Assembly (NCBI RefSeq): GCF_020251205.1
Contig: NZ_JAIWYX010000002.1
Location: forward strand, 124,001 to 188,000
DNA: 64,000 bases
DNA from: Arthrobacter sp. M4
Lineage (GTDB): Bacteria; Actinomycetota; Actinomycetes; Actinomycetales; Micrococcaceae
Reading direction: 5' to 3'
Shown: positions 18,171 to 26,482 of the stretch, piece after piece
Layout: the number at the start of each line of letters is the position of its first letter
How positions within the stretch are numbered: the first letter of the stretch is position 1
Program-made: the position numbers and the translations under genes
The notes under the pieces: generated by a model
Told to the model about the DNA's origin: nothing
The model's database searches: none
Seen by the model: only the letters and a program-made list of their open reading frames with translations

Positions 18171-18209
18171 AGGGCGGCGCACTCCGACAAGGGGTGCGCC
18201 GCCCTTTGC
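18171..18209 (+). terminator. Rho-independent terminator of the secretion operon
   Basis: AGGGCGGCGCA at 18171-18181 pairs perfectly with 18195-18205 over a 13-base loop and is followed by TTGCTTG. It lies directly after the VirB6-like gene and before the small membrane protein gene. Confidence 0.75.
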
Positions 18210-18235
18210 TTGCCACGGGGGAAAGGATGGAACGG

Positions 18236-18748
18236 ATGAATCTGCGAGGCAAGGCGCGCGACGAGTTTCCGCTGGGCTGGTGGCACTCGGGGCGCTGGTG
18301 GCTCGAGGGAGCGCGCGAGCTGGCGGTGAACTGCCTGGCCGCGTTGGCTGCTGTGTTCTTCCTGCGCGAGGCGCTGCGGCTGGTCCGCGATCGCGACAGC
18401 CCCGCTGATCTGGCGCGCCGGCGGGTGCCGACGGAGGGCTGGGTGGCCGGGCTCCTGCTCGGGTGCATGGCTTTGGGTAGTTCAACGGCCCTAGCGGCCG
18501 TGGCGGCACAGACGGGCTCCTCTGAACGGGGGCTGGTCCAGGCGGCGGTCCTCATCGCCATCTTGTGGTGGCTGGCCAACGTGGTCGTTTCAGTAACCGC
18601 GCTTGCGGTGCTGGCCAGGTCGCGGGTCCGGCATCGGGACACCTGGGCCGAGATCGATTTCGTCGAGACACATGCGCCAAAGTACGGACGACCGCCGGAG
18701 ACGATCGAGGAGTACCGGGCTCTGCGCCTGAAGGGCGGACGGCTGTAG
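18236..18748 (+). CDS. Small membrane protein of the conjugative element
   Basis: About 170 residues with three or four hydrophobic segments (ELAVNCLAALAAVFFL; AGLLLGCMALGSSTALAAVAA; VLIAILWWLANVVVSVTALAVL) and a soluble acidic C-terminus. AAAGGA precedes the ATG at 18236; an ATG at 18227 is an alternative. No family was recognised. It follows the secretion operon on the same strand but after a terminator, so it may be expressed separately or by readthrough. It could be an accessory membrane component or an entry-exclusion protein, but nothing in the sequence decides this. Confidence 0.6.
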   Translation: MNLRGKARDEFPLGWWHSGRWWLEGARELAVNCLAALAAVFFLREALRLVRDRDSPADLARRRVPTEGWVAGLLLGCMALGSSTALAAVAAQTGSSERGLVQAAVLIAILWWLANVVVSVTALAVLARSRVRHRDTWAEIDFVETHAPKYGRPPETIEEYRALRLKGGRL

Positions 18749-18780
18749 GGCATATACGGGACTGCCAGCCAGTCAGACAC

Positions 18781-18822
18781 AAGAAGACCCCGTGGACGTG
18801 ATGTCCACGGGGTCTTCTTTTC
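18781..18822. terminator. Bidirectional terminator between convergent genes
   Basis: A perfect 17-bp stem (18781-18797 with 18803-18819) and a 5-base loop, with a T-run on the plus strand and A-rich flank giving a T-run on the minus strand. It serves both the membrane protein gene ending at 18748 and the minus-strand gene ending at 18855. Confidence 0.92.
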
Positions 18823-18854
18823 CCGTCGGGCGGCAGTCGTACTGGAGCACCGGC

Positions 18855-19319
18855 CTAATCCCTCCGGGGGCCCTTGTCGAAGATCCGCGAGATGCGGTCG
18901 ATTCCCTCGGCGCTGAAGATGTCCGATACGGCACCGGCGGTCCCGCTGCGCGGCCGCTCAGAGCGCAGGGTGAGCTTGGCGTACCCCCTGGTCGGCCGGG
19001 ACTCGATGACGTAGACGATCTCATGCGAGACGAAGGCCGAAGTGGCCGAGTCCGGCTTCTTCTGGTGGGTGAGCACCCGGAAGCCGGCCCGGGTGCCGAT
19101 GTAGTCGAAGAAGCGTGTGAGTTTCTCCTCCTCGAGCTGCCGCCGCTCCCCCGCGTTGCGGCCGGAGACTTCGATCAGCTGGATGTGCGTGCAGTCGACA
19201 TCGTCCGTCGGCCGGCGGATGTCGTCGAAATCCCAGGTGGCTCTTGCTGCGCGCAGCTGCTCGTCGCTGGGGTACGCCACCCGCTCCTTGTAGTACCTGA
19301 TCGGTCCGATGAGCGTCAT
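18855..19319 (-). CDS. Hypothetical element protein, 154 residues
   Basis: ATG at 19319 with a strong AGGAGG upstream. The product is a soluble mixed alpha/beta protein with a charged centre (QLEEEKLTRFFDYIGTRAGF) and no membrane segment. No domain recognised. It is the second gene of a minus-strand pair with the lipoprotein gene at 19449-19943, although a terminator-like hairpin lies between them. Function unknown. Confidence 0.6.
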   Translation of the reverse strand: MTLIGPIRYYKERVAYPSDEQLRAARATWDFDDIRRPTDDVDCTHIQLIEVSGRNAGERRQLEEEKLTRFFDYIGTRAGFRVLTHQKKPDSATSAFVSHEIVYVIESRPTRGYAKLTLRSERPRSGTAGAVSDIFSAEGIDRISRIFDKGPRRD

Positions 19320-19375
19320 GCCCGGCCTCCTGCATCCTGTCTGGCGCGCGGACGCATCCCGGGAGAGAAAAGGCA

Positions 19376-19406
19376 GAGCCCCGCGGACGCGTGGTCCACG
19401 GGGCTC
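19376..19406 (-). terminator. Terminator after the lipoprotein gene
   Basis: A 13-bp stem with one mismatch (19376-19388 with 19394-19406) followed on the minus strand by TGCCTTTTC. It ends the lipoprotein transcript, at least partly. Confidence 0.65.
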
Positions 19407-19448
19407 CGGTGCTGCAGGTCGATCGGGGCAGTCAAGGGGTCAGCCTCC

Positions 19449-19943
19449 TCAGCCGCAGTACTTGGTCTTGACGGCCTTGCCCTGCTCGCTGTCGACGGGC
19501 ACGAGCACGACGTCGTTGACGCCGTTGGAGAAGACGAACTCCATGGTCGACTTGTCCTTGCCGAAGCTGATCGAGCCGGTCTCGGTGGTGCTGCGGCCAG
19601 CCTCGGTCCAGTCCACGGAGGACTTGGACTCGTTGATCTTGCCGGTGCCGCGGACGGTGTAGGCGTCCTTGAGCTCACCCTTCGCCGCGGCCGCCTTCGG
19701 GTCGTCGAGGACGGAGTTGATGGAGTGGCAGGCGAGGTCCTGGCGGCTCGCGGTGTCGAAGTAGGTGATCTGATCACCGTCCACGACCACGATGTCGCCG
19801 TTCTGTCCTTCCGAGGTGGCGAAGTACCGCCCGTCCCCGCCGGAGCTGCTGCAGCCGCTGAGCACGAGCGCGGCGCATGCCAGGGCCGCAGCGGTCGCGG
19901 CCAGCTTCGTCCGCGTCACGTGTGCGGTCCTGGTGATGTCCAT
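19449..19943 (-). CDS. Secreted lipoprotein of the conjugative element
   Basis: A 164-residue protein with a lipoprotein signal: basic start (TRTAHVTRTK), hydrophobic core AATAAALACAALVLSGC with lipobox LSGC, then a Ser/Gly linker. The mature part is about 130 residues, with two further cysteines (one in LACHSIN, one in the terminal KYCG) that could form a disulfide. I chose the ATG at 19943, preceded by AAGGAC. It would be anchored to the outer face of the membrane. Conjugative elements often encode such proteins for mating-channel assembly or exclusion; the exact role is unknown. Confidence 0.7.
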   Translation of the reverse strand: MDITRTAHVTRTKLAATAAALACAALVLSGCSSSGGDGRYFATSEGQNGDIVVVDGDQITYFDTASRQDLACHSINSVLDDPKAAAAKGELKDAYTVRGTGKINESKSSVDWTEAGRSTTETGSISFGKDKSTMEFVFSNGVNDVVLVPVDSEQGKAVKTKYCG

Positions 19944-20625
19944 GGTCGTCTTGTCCTTCTGGTCGGTCCTGTCGTCCTGGCTCTGTGTCCAGGCAATGAG
20001 TGTTCGGAAGGTCCAGCGTCTCGGCTCCACAGTTCAGAACTGTTTCCCCGAGCCCCCGTTCCCAGGCCACGCCCGGGAGCCGAAGCTGGACTATCCACGC
20101 CCGCCTGGACGGACGATCTGCTCAGCCGGGGCTGAGCAGAATTTCCACTCGTATACCTGTTTTCTCTACCAGTATGGCAGACCACGTACCACCTGTACCA
20201 CCTTGCACATGTCAGTCAGGAGATGACAGGGACAACTCCAGACACAGGGAGCAGCACGCGGATCCCTGCGCGGAGAACGCCTGCAGGACCGCTGCGTCGT
20301 GTCCGGTGTGCCACTCGGACCCGTCGGGGCCGGGGGTTACACCGCACGCAGGGAGGAGGTGACCGGGTGTGGAGTAGAGGTGGTGGACGGTGCAGGGGGC
20401 AGAAGCAGCTGGCATGTCCCCATTGTCGGGCACACTGCGCCGTTTTGTGCCGAGCCGGCAGCGGACCGGGATCAGTCCATTGCGGGCGTTGGCGGTGCCC
20501 TTTCATAGCTTGGTGCCCAGGGGATCGAAGAACAGGACCAAAGGTGATTCCCGGGAGAGAGGCGGCCGGCCGTAGTCGCCATCTTTATGGGTCGTCTATT
20601 CGAATATATGTTCTAAGGTTGTGTT
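19944..20625. other. 682-base stretch without a confident gene
   Basis: No frame here has both a ribosome binding site and convincing composition. A Cys-rich 62-codon frame (20174-20362, plus) and an overlapping frame from about 20367 with CPHC and CGRWRC motifs are the best candidates, but antisense frames look equally plausible. The right end holds a TATTCGAATA palindrome near 20595 and presumably the promoter for the gene at 20626. Confidence 0.4.
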
Positions 20626-20961
20626 ATGTCCTCCGAAGAGTTCGCCGCTGCGCTGCAAGCGCAGTATGCGCGGCGGGCCGGCCCGATCGGGCTGACCGCG
20701 GAAGAGCTCGACTTCGAACACTTCCCGGCCAAGAACGGGTATCCCGGAATCCCTGTCAAGGCATGGATCCGGTTCCCGAACTGCGCGGAACTGGTGGACG
20801 GCGAGGTCTTCGCCTGGACAGCGAAAGCGGTCGAAGTGACGTGGAAGGACGGGCCGGTGACGTATCGGACCTGGGTGTGGAGTTCGGCGGTTACCCGCCG
20901 GGAAGAAATGATGAACAGGAATCTTGGAGAGCGGACCCGTGGCAGCAACAGCATCAAATAG
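20626..20961 (+). CDS. Hypothetical protein, 111 residues
   Basis: ATG start 30 bases after an AT-rich TATTCGAATATATG segment that looks like a promoter -10 region. The product is soluble and rich in aromatic residues (FPAKNGYPGIPVKAWIRFP; EVTWKDGPVTYRTWVWSS), suggesting a small beta-rich fold. No family recognised. The next gene starts inside it (GTG at 20939), so the two are co-translated. Confidence 0.55.
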   Translation: MSSEEFAAALQAQYARRAGPIGLTAEELDFEHFPAKNGYPGIPVKAWIRFPNCAELVDGEVFAWTAKAVEVTWKDGPVTYRTWVWSSAVTRREEMMNRNLGERTRGSNSIK

Positions 20962-21268
20962 CAAACCTCTGGATGCTCCGGTGGAGGTCCGCTTCACCGC
21001 GAAGGGGGTTCCCCTGGCCGTAAGGCATGACGGCAGGATCTGGGCCGTGGCCGCGGAACCTGTGCACTGGTTCACTCGCACCGACTGGTGGAACACCGCC
21101 AAGCGGGCACCGGTGGGCTGCGGCGACCTGATCAGCGTCGAACACTGGCAGGTCCAGGTCCGGCTGACGTCCACTTCGGCGCTGCGAACCTTCGAGCTGC
21201 GCCGCGACCCTTTGTCCGAGCAGTGGCTGCTGGCCGGGATCAGCGACGCCGGGGCTGCCGCGGCCTGA
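20939..21268 (+). CDS. DUF6504-like protein
   Basis: A 109-residue protein with a GGAGAGC ribosome binding site before a GTG at 20939. The core (AVRHDGRIWAVAAEPVHWF, then WW, then VEHWQVQVRL) matches the pattern I know for DUF6504 proteins. In actinobacterial chromosomes these usually lie beside the mutagenic polymerase genes imuB/dnaE2, suggesting a link to DNA repair. Here no such partner is in view. It overlaps the upstream gene and is followed by a promoter-like region with GACTCAT motifs. Confidence 0.6.
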   Translation: MAATASNSKPLDAPVEVRFTAKGVPLAVRHDGRIWAVAAEPVHWFTRTDWWNTAKRAPVGCGDLISVEHWQVQVRLTSTSALRTFELRRDPLSEQWLLAGISDAGAAAA

Positions 21269-21405
21269 GCCCGCTTCATCTCGTCGACTCATCCCCGAGC
21301 GTGACAATTCGACTCGTTATCAGATTCCATTCGATTGATCCTCTGACTCATTAGTTGATAGAGTGCCGATAGGCATTCAAGCACAGCTATCTGAGGCAGG
21401 CAGTC
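21269..21405. promoter_or_regulatory. Promoter region with GACTCAT/GACTCG motifs
   Basis: GACTCAT at 21286 and 21345 and GACTCG at 21311. The twelve bases ATTCGACTCGTT (21307-21318) are identical to 8588-8599 upstream of topB, which implies a shared regulator. A GTTGATAG/GATAG pair lies beside the start of the next gene. Confidence 0.55.
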
Positions 21406-21636
21406 ATGGCAGGACAGGTCACCATCGCTGAACGCGGTGTGGCTTCGTCTGCCTCTGCCTCCCCGCGCAGGCCAGTGCAGATCTCGGCGGCAGCTGCGGC
21501 CGCGATCGCCGTCCGCCCGATCCCGGTGGAGGCCATACAGGCCGGAGCTGCCGTGGCGGCCTCGGTGGCCATCCGGCGGGCGGAGGCAGCTGAGGCTGCC
21601 AGGCCCGCGCGCTTGGCTCGCCGTCGGGCTGCCTAG
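21406..21636 (+). CDS. Small Ala-rich basic protein
   Basis: A 76-residue protein, about 40 percent alanine with Arg-rich ends (last residues RPARLARRRAA). It is preceded by the GACTCAT control region, so it is probably transcribed. It could be a nucleoid-like or regulatory peptide, but low complexity prevents any assignment. It is convergent with the serine recombinase gene and separated from it by only 10 bases. Confidence 0.45.
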   Translation: MAGQVTIAERGVASSASASPRRPVQISAAAAAAIAVRPIPVEAIQAGAAVAASVAIRRAEAAEAARPARLARRRAA

Positions 21637-21646
21637 TCCCCGAGAG

Positions 21647-23431
21647 TCAGCTCCAGGACTGGCGTGAGCCCTTGACCCCGTGCTTGTTGCGGCGGTGGCT
21701 GGGCAGCCCGGGCAAAGGGAATTCCTCACCGCACTCAGGACACGGCACTGGCTGCGGGTGCGCGTAGTTCATGTGGTGGCGAAGGTTGTTCCGGTAGCGG
21801 AACGTCCGAGGTTCTTCGCACTTGGGGCACTGGTAGCTGCCGTTCGAGGGCATGAGAGAGTACCCGCCCCCGCGGCGGGGCTCCTGGTCGTCCGCTTCAC
21901 CGAGATACCAGAAGCCGATCCGGCTCAGGTTCGTGCCCTGAGAGCCGAACATCCCCTTGACCGACCCGCGCTTTCCGTCGTCGGCGTAGACCACGACCTT
22001 GCGGAGGAAGGCCCTGATGATGGACTTCTGTTCCGTCTCGGAGAGCTCGAGGAACTCGGCCCCGCTGATGTCGGGGATCGCCCTCGGTCGCCCCTCGGCC
22101 TTCTCCGAGATCCGCATCTCGATCTGACCCTTGAGGGCCTCCTCCTCACCGATGCGGTTCAGCAGTGCCGACATCGCGCTGGCCGGCGCGGTGTTGATCT
22201 GGGCCCGCAGGATCAGGATGGAGTCCCCCAGGGCATCAGCCTGTTCGTGGAGCTCGGACAACTCCGAGCTCGCGCTCCCTTCCGCGGCCTGGTTCAGCCT
22301 CTCGGCCTGCAGCTCCATCACCTCGGGGCTGTCGAGCGATCCGGCGACGACGTCGCGGATGAAGCGCTCCAGGGCTTCCCTGTTGATTGCAACGCCGGGG
22401 CAGTCAGCGCCGCGCATCCGTCCGTTGCACACGTACGATCCCGACTCACCCATTGACCTGTTGCTGGTCATCTTGGTGCCGCAGCCGGCGCAGTAGACGA
22501 GGCCGACCAGGGGAAGGCCTCCGGCGCGGGCCCGGGTCCGCTTGAGCGGTTGGGGCTTCATCAGCAGGCGCAGGGTTTCCCACTCGGCCTCCGTGCAGAC
22601 CGCCTCATGACTCTTGACCGGACGCCCATCCTTGTCGATGACGATCTTGCGCGTGTCGCGGAAGTCTGGACCTGGGCCGCCGCTGCGTCCATCGGCCTTC
22701 GCCGTGAGGGAGTTGTATCCGGCCAGGAGCGGATGGCGCAGTAGCGAGGCGACGGCGCGGTATTGGAATGGCCGGCCCTCGCGGTTGGTCAGGCCCTGCT
22801 GGTTGAGCTCCCGGACGATCTCGGCGACGGAGAGTCCGTCAAGCCGCCATTCGACGATGCGGCGGACGGTCTTGCTCTCCTCCGGGTGCAGCTTCAGCGT
22901 CTTCACGCCGTCGGCGTTGCGCTGCTCGGGCCGCATCCAGCCGTACGGGGCAGGGCCGTTCCAGCCGCCCTTCTGGCGGATGTTCTCGGCGGTGCGCTTC
23001 AGCCGCTTGCTCGTGGTCGCCGCCTCGGTCTCCGCCAGGCCGCCGAGGACGGAGATCAGCAGGATGGTGTCGGGCGATCGAGGGGCGAACACGCGGTCAT
23101 GGGTGTAGATCGTGACGTTGTGGCGGTTGCAGGTGTCGACGATGCGGGCGGTGTCCATCAACCGCCGTGCCAGTCGGTCAAGGTCCCGGACGTAGAGCGC
23201 CTTGACGTCGCCTTCGGCGAGGACCCCTTCGAGGCGGTCGCGCTCGGGGCGGTGCCGGTCACGGTAGGCACTGACGACTTCTTCGAAGATGTCGTGCTTG
23301 GCGACCGTGTGGTGGAGCTTCCGGCTCTCCGCCATGATCCAGGCACGCTGGTCGACGAGCGACGCGTTGCCCTCGGTGGGGTCTTTGGACCTGCGGATAT
23401 AGGCAACGGCTCGCACCCGTAAAGCATACAT
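21647..23431 (-). CDS. Large serine recombinase (site-specific integrase) with C-terminal C2H2-like zinc fingers
   Basis: A 594-residue large serine recombinase, which integrates and excises mobile DNA by double-strand cleavage with a phosphoserine link. The resolvase domain has YIRRSKDP (Ser15 is the likely nucleophile) and DLDRLARR (active-site arginine helix). The recombinase domain (GPAPYGWMRP; HPLLAGYNS) and the zinc ribbon (YCAGCGTKM then YVCNGRMRGADCPG) follow, then a coiled coil near residues 405-470. The last 60 residues add two C2H2-like fingers (C535/C538 with H552-H558; C564/C567 with H579/H584), which is unusual. I chose the ATG at 23431 because it places Ser15 at the usual distance; an ATG at 23503 is possible. 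It probably mobilises this element. Confidence 0.9.
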   Translation of the reverse strand: MYALRVRAVAYIRRSKDPTEGNASLVDQRAWIMAESRKLHHTVAKHDIFEEVVSAYRDRHRPERDRLEGVLAEGDVKALYVRDLDRLARRLMDTARIVDTCNRHNVTIYTHDRVFAPRSPDTILLISVLGGLAETEAATTSKRLKRTAENIRQKGGWNGPAPYGWMRPEQRNADGVKTLKLHPEESKTVRRIVEWRLDGLSVAEIVRELNQQGLTNREGRPFQYRAVASLLRHPLLAGYNSLTAKADGRSGGPGPDFRDTRKIVIDKDGRPVKSHEAVCTEAEWETLRLLMKPQPLKRTRARAGGLPLVGLVYCAGCGTKMTSNRSMGESGSYVCNGRMRGADCPGVAINREALERFIRDVVAGSLDSPEVMELQAERLNQAAEGSASSELSELHEQADALGDSILILRAQINTAPASAMSALLNRIGEEEALKGQIEMRISEKAEGRPRAIPDISGAEFLELSETEQKSIIRAFLRKVVVYADDGKRGSVKGMFGSQGTNLSRIGFWYLGEADDQEPRRGGGYSLMPSNGSYQCPKCEEPRTFRYRNNLRHHMNYAHPQPVPCPECGEEFPLPGLPSHRRNKHGVKGSRQSWS

Positions 23432-23511
23432 TTTTAAGGGTGGTGACCCGCGTGGTCTGCGTATCGGTGTGATGATGGCCTCTGCAAGTGCTGCATTCCG
23501 CAAGGCTCGGC

Positions 23512-23549
23512 TTGGCCGACCACGTGGGGTGGACTCGTCAGTCGGCCAA
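23512..23549. repeat. Inverted repeat upstream of the recombinase; candidate att or operator site
   Basis: TTGGCCGAC at 23512-23520 pairs perfectly with 23541-23549 across a 20-base spacer. It lies between the recombinase gene and the helicase gene, where a serine-integrase attP often sits. There is no T-run, so it is not a typical terminator. The role is inferred from position only. Confidence 0.35.
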
Positions 23550-23602
23550 AATATCGCGAAGCGTAGAACCTGTGCCTCGGAACATGGCAGGCATCCTAGT
23601 CC

Positions 23603-26266
23603 CTAACTATCAGCGAGTTTCATCGTTCCTTTGCAGGTCGGGTACCCGGCGCAGCCGAAGAACCGGCCGTAGGGCCCTTTGCGTTCCCTCATCGTGTGTT
23701 TCTTGCATTTCGGGCAGACCACTGGGGTGATGTCGTCGCCTGTCGCGGATCGGATCTTGACGACACGATCTCCGACCAGCTCGAGGAGGAACGCTGATTC
23801 CCTACCGGCGCGCGTGACCAGGAGCGCTGAGCGCTTGGCACGGGTCAGTGCGACATAGAACAGGCGTCGTTCTTCTGCGTGTGGGTAGGAGTCAGGGGCG
23901 GACATGGCCAGTTGCAGGAGAGCATCATCCTCGACAATGCTGGGGAATCCGTTCCTCTCAAGGCCGAGCACAACGACGTAGTCTGCCTCCTTTCCTTTCG
24001 AGGCGTGCACGGTGTTGAACTCGATGGTCAGGTTGGCGTATCTCGCTTCCAGCGCCGAGGTGACATCGTCCTTGGACCGGGAGTACCGGCCGAGCAGCAG
24101 CACAGTGGCTGGCTCAGTGAGCTCTGAGTCAAGGGTTGTCAGGTGCTGCCGGACGGCCGATCCGTAGTGGCTGCGCTCCCGTACACTGACCGCGCATACG
24201 GTCTCGCCAGCTTCCGGCGCTGACGATCGGACGTTCTTGGAGATTTGATTGGGGTTTTTCATCACGAACCCACCTGCGACATCGCACAGGGACTGCGGGG
24301 ACCGGAAGGTGCGGTCCAGCCAGATGGTGGACGCTGTCCCGAACCAATTATCGAAGCGGGTCATCACACTGAGGTCTGAGCCCGCGAACCTGTTGATCGA
24401 CTGCCAGTCGTCGCCGACCGCGTAAAGGTAGTTTCCAGGAGTCTTCATCAGCGCCCTCACCAGCGCCGCACGGGCAGAGCTGGTGTCCTGCATCTCGTCG
24501 ACCATGACGAGCCGGTACGGACTCGTCCACCGGCCCGACTCGACGTGATCGGTTGCGAGATTCAGCATGTCCTCGAAATCGATCTGGCCCGCGGCTCGGA
24601 GCTGACGGTCCCATTCGGCGAGGATGACGCCGTACAGACGTGTGAAGAGCCTGGCCCGCAAGGTTCGGCCGGCCCGCTGCGTCAGCACGTCAGGGGTGAG
24701 GCGGTTGCCCTTCGCGTGTGCCATGAAGGACCGCATCAGCGCCACCATCGCCTGGTCGCTGATAGGCGGCTCGCCGGGTGCCTCCCTGTAGGGATCTTCC
24801 TCGAGTTGGATTCCGTGCCGGCGGAGCTCCTGCTCCAGGTGCTCGAACCCGGACCCGTCCCGGATGGTTGCCGAGGTCGTCTCGATAAGCCTTGTGCTGT
24901 ATCGAGTGTGGGTCTGCCGCCGCCACGCCATGCTCTCGGCATACCCGTCAAAATGTGGCGGCGGGTTGCCGTCTGAACCGAGCGCCCAGTGCTCATGCCA
25001 GACGTCGATGTCCGGATAGTAGAAGTCCGGCTGGTACTGCCGGTGGTGCGCGTCCGCAACGTCGTGCGCGTAGGGTCGCTCGTATTCATATCGGACGCCG
25101 TTGAGGAAGAGCCAGTTGGCAATCATCACCTCTTCCTGGCTCTTGACGACCTCACCAGCGAGAGTGCCGAAGCCGTTAATACCGGTGTTCCTGTCCCACC
25201 TCTCAGGCTCCTCTTCATCCCCGAGGTCCGGCAGCTGCCTGCCGAACACGAGCCGGAAAAGGTCCCAGTCACGCCGGAAGGCCGGGTCCCGGTCACGGAG
25301 CCCATCAACGATCGCCGCGAGCCGCCCGATCCCGTTGCCATTGGTGATGTCATCGGGAACCGAAGGTTTTCGGCCGGTCGCTTCACCGACGACTCGCAGT
25401 CCGAAGGCGTGAAAGGTGCTCGACGCTACCGACGCACCCTCATCGCCGAGGCGGGTGACAAGCCGCTCCGAGAGCTCACCGGCTGCCTTCTTGTTGAATG
25501 CGAGGGCGAGGATCTCCGTCGGCTGGGCGATGTCGCGCCGGATCGCATACCCGGCGCGGGCTACCATCGTCGACGTCTTCCCGGAGCCCGCGGCCGCGAT
25601 AACACGCACCCGGTTGTCGAAGCAGACCGTCGCCCTCGTCTGCTCGTCTGTCAGTGGGGACTTCTCGACGTTGCGGAAGAAGTCCGCCAACTCGTTTTTC
25701 TCCCACTCCAGGAACGCCTCGTTCCTCTGGGCAGCCCACTTTGGCAAGTCAGTGGTGCGGCAGGCGTCGACTGCGGCACGCTGGTCCTCACGTTTACCCT
25801 TGGGAAGCCCGGAGAGCCTCGGATCGCTGTCTACAGCCAGCCACACAGCGACGTCCGGACGGGAGCCCTGGAGCGCGGCGATCGTGTCCTGGTCCGCCCA
25901 CCGTAGTCGGTCCATCACATCCCGGACCCGGGACCACCACAGGCTGGCCGCCTCGCCCTGCTCCTCAGCCTTTGAGAGCAGGGCGGCGAGATGCCGTTGC
26001 TCATCGAGCTCGGAGTGGTACGCAGCGGCGACCTCACGCACCGCGCGACGAGACAGCCCGTTGAGCACCGTCTCCGTCCCGTGGGCGAGAGTGACGATGA
26101 GCTGCCCTGAGCCTTCATCGACTGCGAGTCCAAGGACGTCGATGACATCAACGCCCACCTCCCGGGGGATTCCGCAGACGCGCAGGCGGCCCTCACGGAT
26201 CGACAGCACCCATGACCCGGCACCTCTGAACGCGCGTGCCCACCAACCCGGCTTCCACTCCGTCAT
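23603..26266 (-). CDS. UvrD/helicase IV-like superfamily 1 helicase with C-terminal zinc finger
   Basis: An 887-residue ATP-dependent DNA helicase. Walker A is AAAGSGKTS near residue 230, preceded by the Q-motif region LTDEQTRA; Walker B and motif II appear as VMVDEMQDTS; motif III GDDWQSINRF; later motifs VHASKGKEADYV and FYVALTRAK. A segment around residues 400-440 (WLFLNGVRYEYERPY then YQPDFYYPD) is the insertion typical of E. coli HelD and resembles an endonuclease fold. The C-terminus carries a topoisomerase-type C4 zinc finger (CPKCKKHTMRERKGPYGRFF then GCAGYPTC). Such genes occur in defence-type islands as well as in repair. It is divergent from the Cys-repeat gene at 26483. Confidence 0.85.
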   Translation of the reverse strand: MTEWKPGWWARAFRGAGSWVLSIREGRLRVCGIPREVGVDVIDVLGLAVDEGSGQLIVTLAHGTETVLNGLSRRAVREVAAAYHSELDEQRHLAALLSKAEEQGEAASLWWSRVRDVMDRLRWADQDTIAALQGSRPDVAVWLAVDSDPRLSGLPKGKREDQRAAVDACRTTDLPKWAAQRNEAFLEWEKNELADFFRNVEKSPLTDEQTRATVCFDNRVRVIAAAGSGKTSTMVARAGYAIRRDIAQPTEILALAFNKKAAGELSERLVTRLGDEGASVASSTFHAFGLRVVGEATGRKPSVPDDITNGNGIGRLAAIVDGLRDRDPAFRRDWDLFRLVFGRQLPDLGDEEEPERWDRNTGINGFGTLAGEVVKSQEEVMIANWLFLNGVRYEYERPYAHDVADAHHRQYQPDFYYPDIDVWHEHWALGSDGNPPPHFDGYAESMAWRRQTHTRYSTRLIETTSATIRDGSGFEHLEQELRRHGIQLEEDPYREAPGEPPISDQAMVALMRSFMAHAKGNRLTPDVLTQRAGRTLRARLFTRLYGVILAEWDRQLRAAGQIDFEDMLNLATDHVESGRWTSPYRLVMVDEMQDTSSARAALVRALMKTPGNYLYAVGDDWQSINRFAGSDLSVMTRFDNWFGTASTIWLDRTFRSPQSLCDVAGGFVMKNPNQISKNVRSSAPEAGETVCAVSVRERSHYGSAVRQHLTTLDSELTEPATVLLLGRYSRSKDDVTSALEARYANLTIEFNTVHASKGKEADYVVVLGLERNGFPSIVEDDALLQLAMSAPDSYPHAEERRLFYVALTRAKRSALLVTRAGRESAFLLELVGDRVVKIRSATGDDITPVVCPKCKKHTMRERKGPYGRFFGCAGYPTCKGTMKLADS

Positions 26267-26482
26267 GCTTCCCCCGACTCACACATGTTCAAAAGGAGGC
26301 CATTTGCCCTCTTTCCACGGTATCAGCGAGAAATTGTGTGTCGTCGAGTGCGTTCACCGGTTCGTGCTGTCCGCAGGTACTGGACTCGGCGGGCTTGCCC
26401 GTCAAACCTCCGATGGCATGGTGGAGGCGGACCTCCACATCATGGAAGGATATGGCAGAGGTCTTGGGAGAAGGAACGGGTT

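Noticed and set aside
17301..18509. Minus-strand frame of about 400 codons over the VirB6-like tail
   Set aside because: Arises from the repetitive Gly/Gln/Pro codons on the plus strand; Arg/Pro/Ser-rich and without a start signal.
20223..21023. Plus-strand frame of 266 codons with several cysteines
   Set aside because: Overlaps two better-supported genes (20626 and 20939) out of frame; only its first 70 codons, with CPHC and CGRWRC, have any appeal.
24989..25906. Plus-strand frame of 305 codons
   Set aside because: Antisense shadow of the helicase gene.
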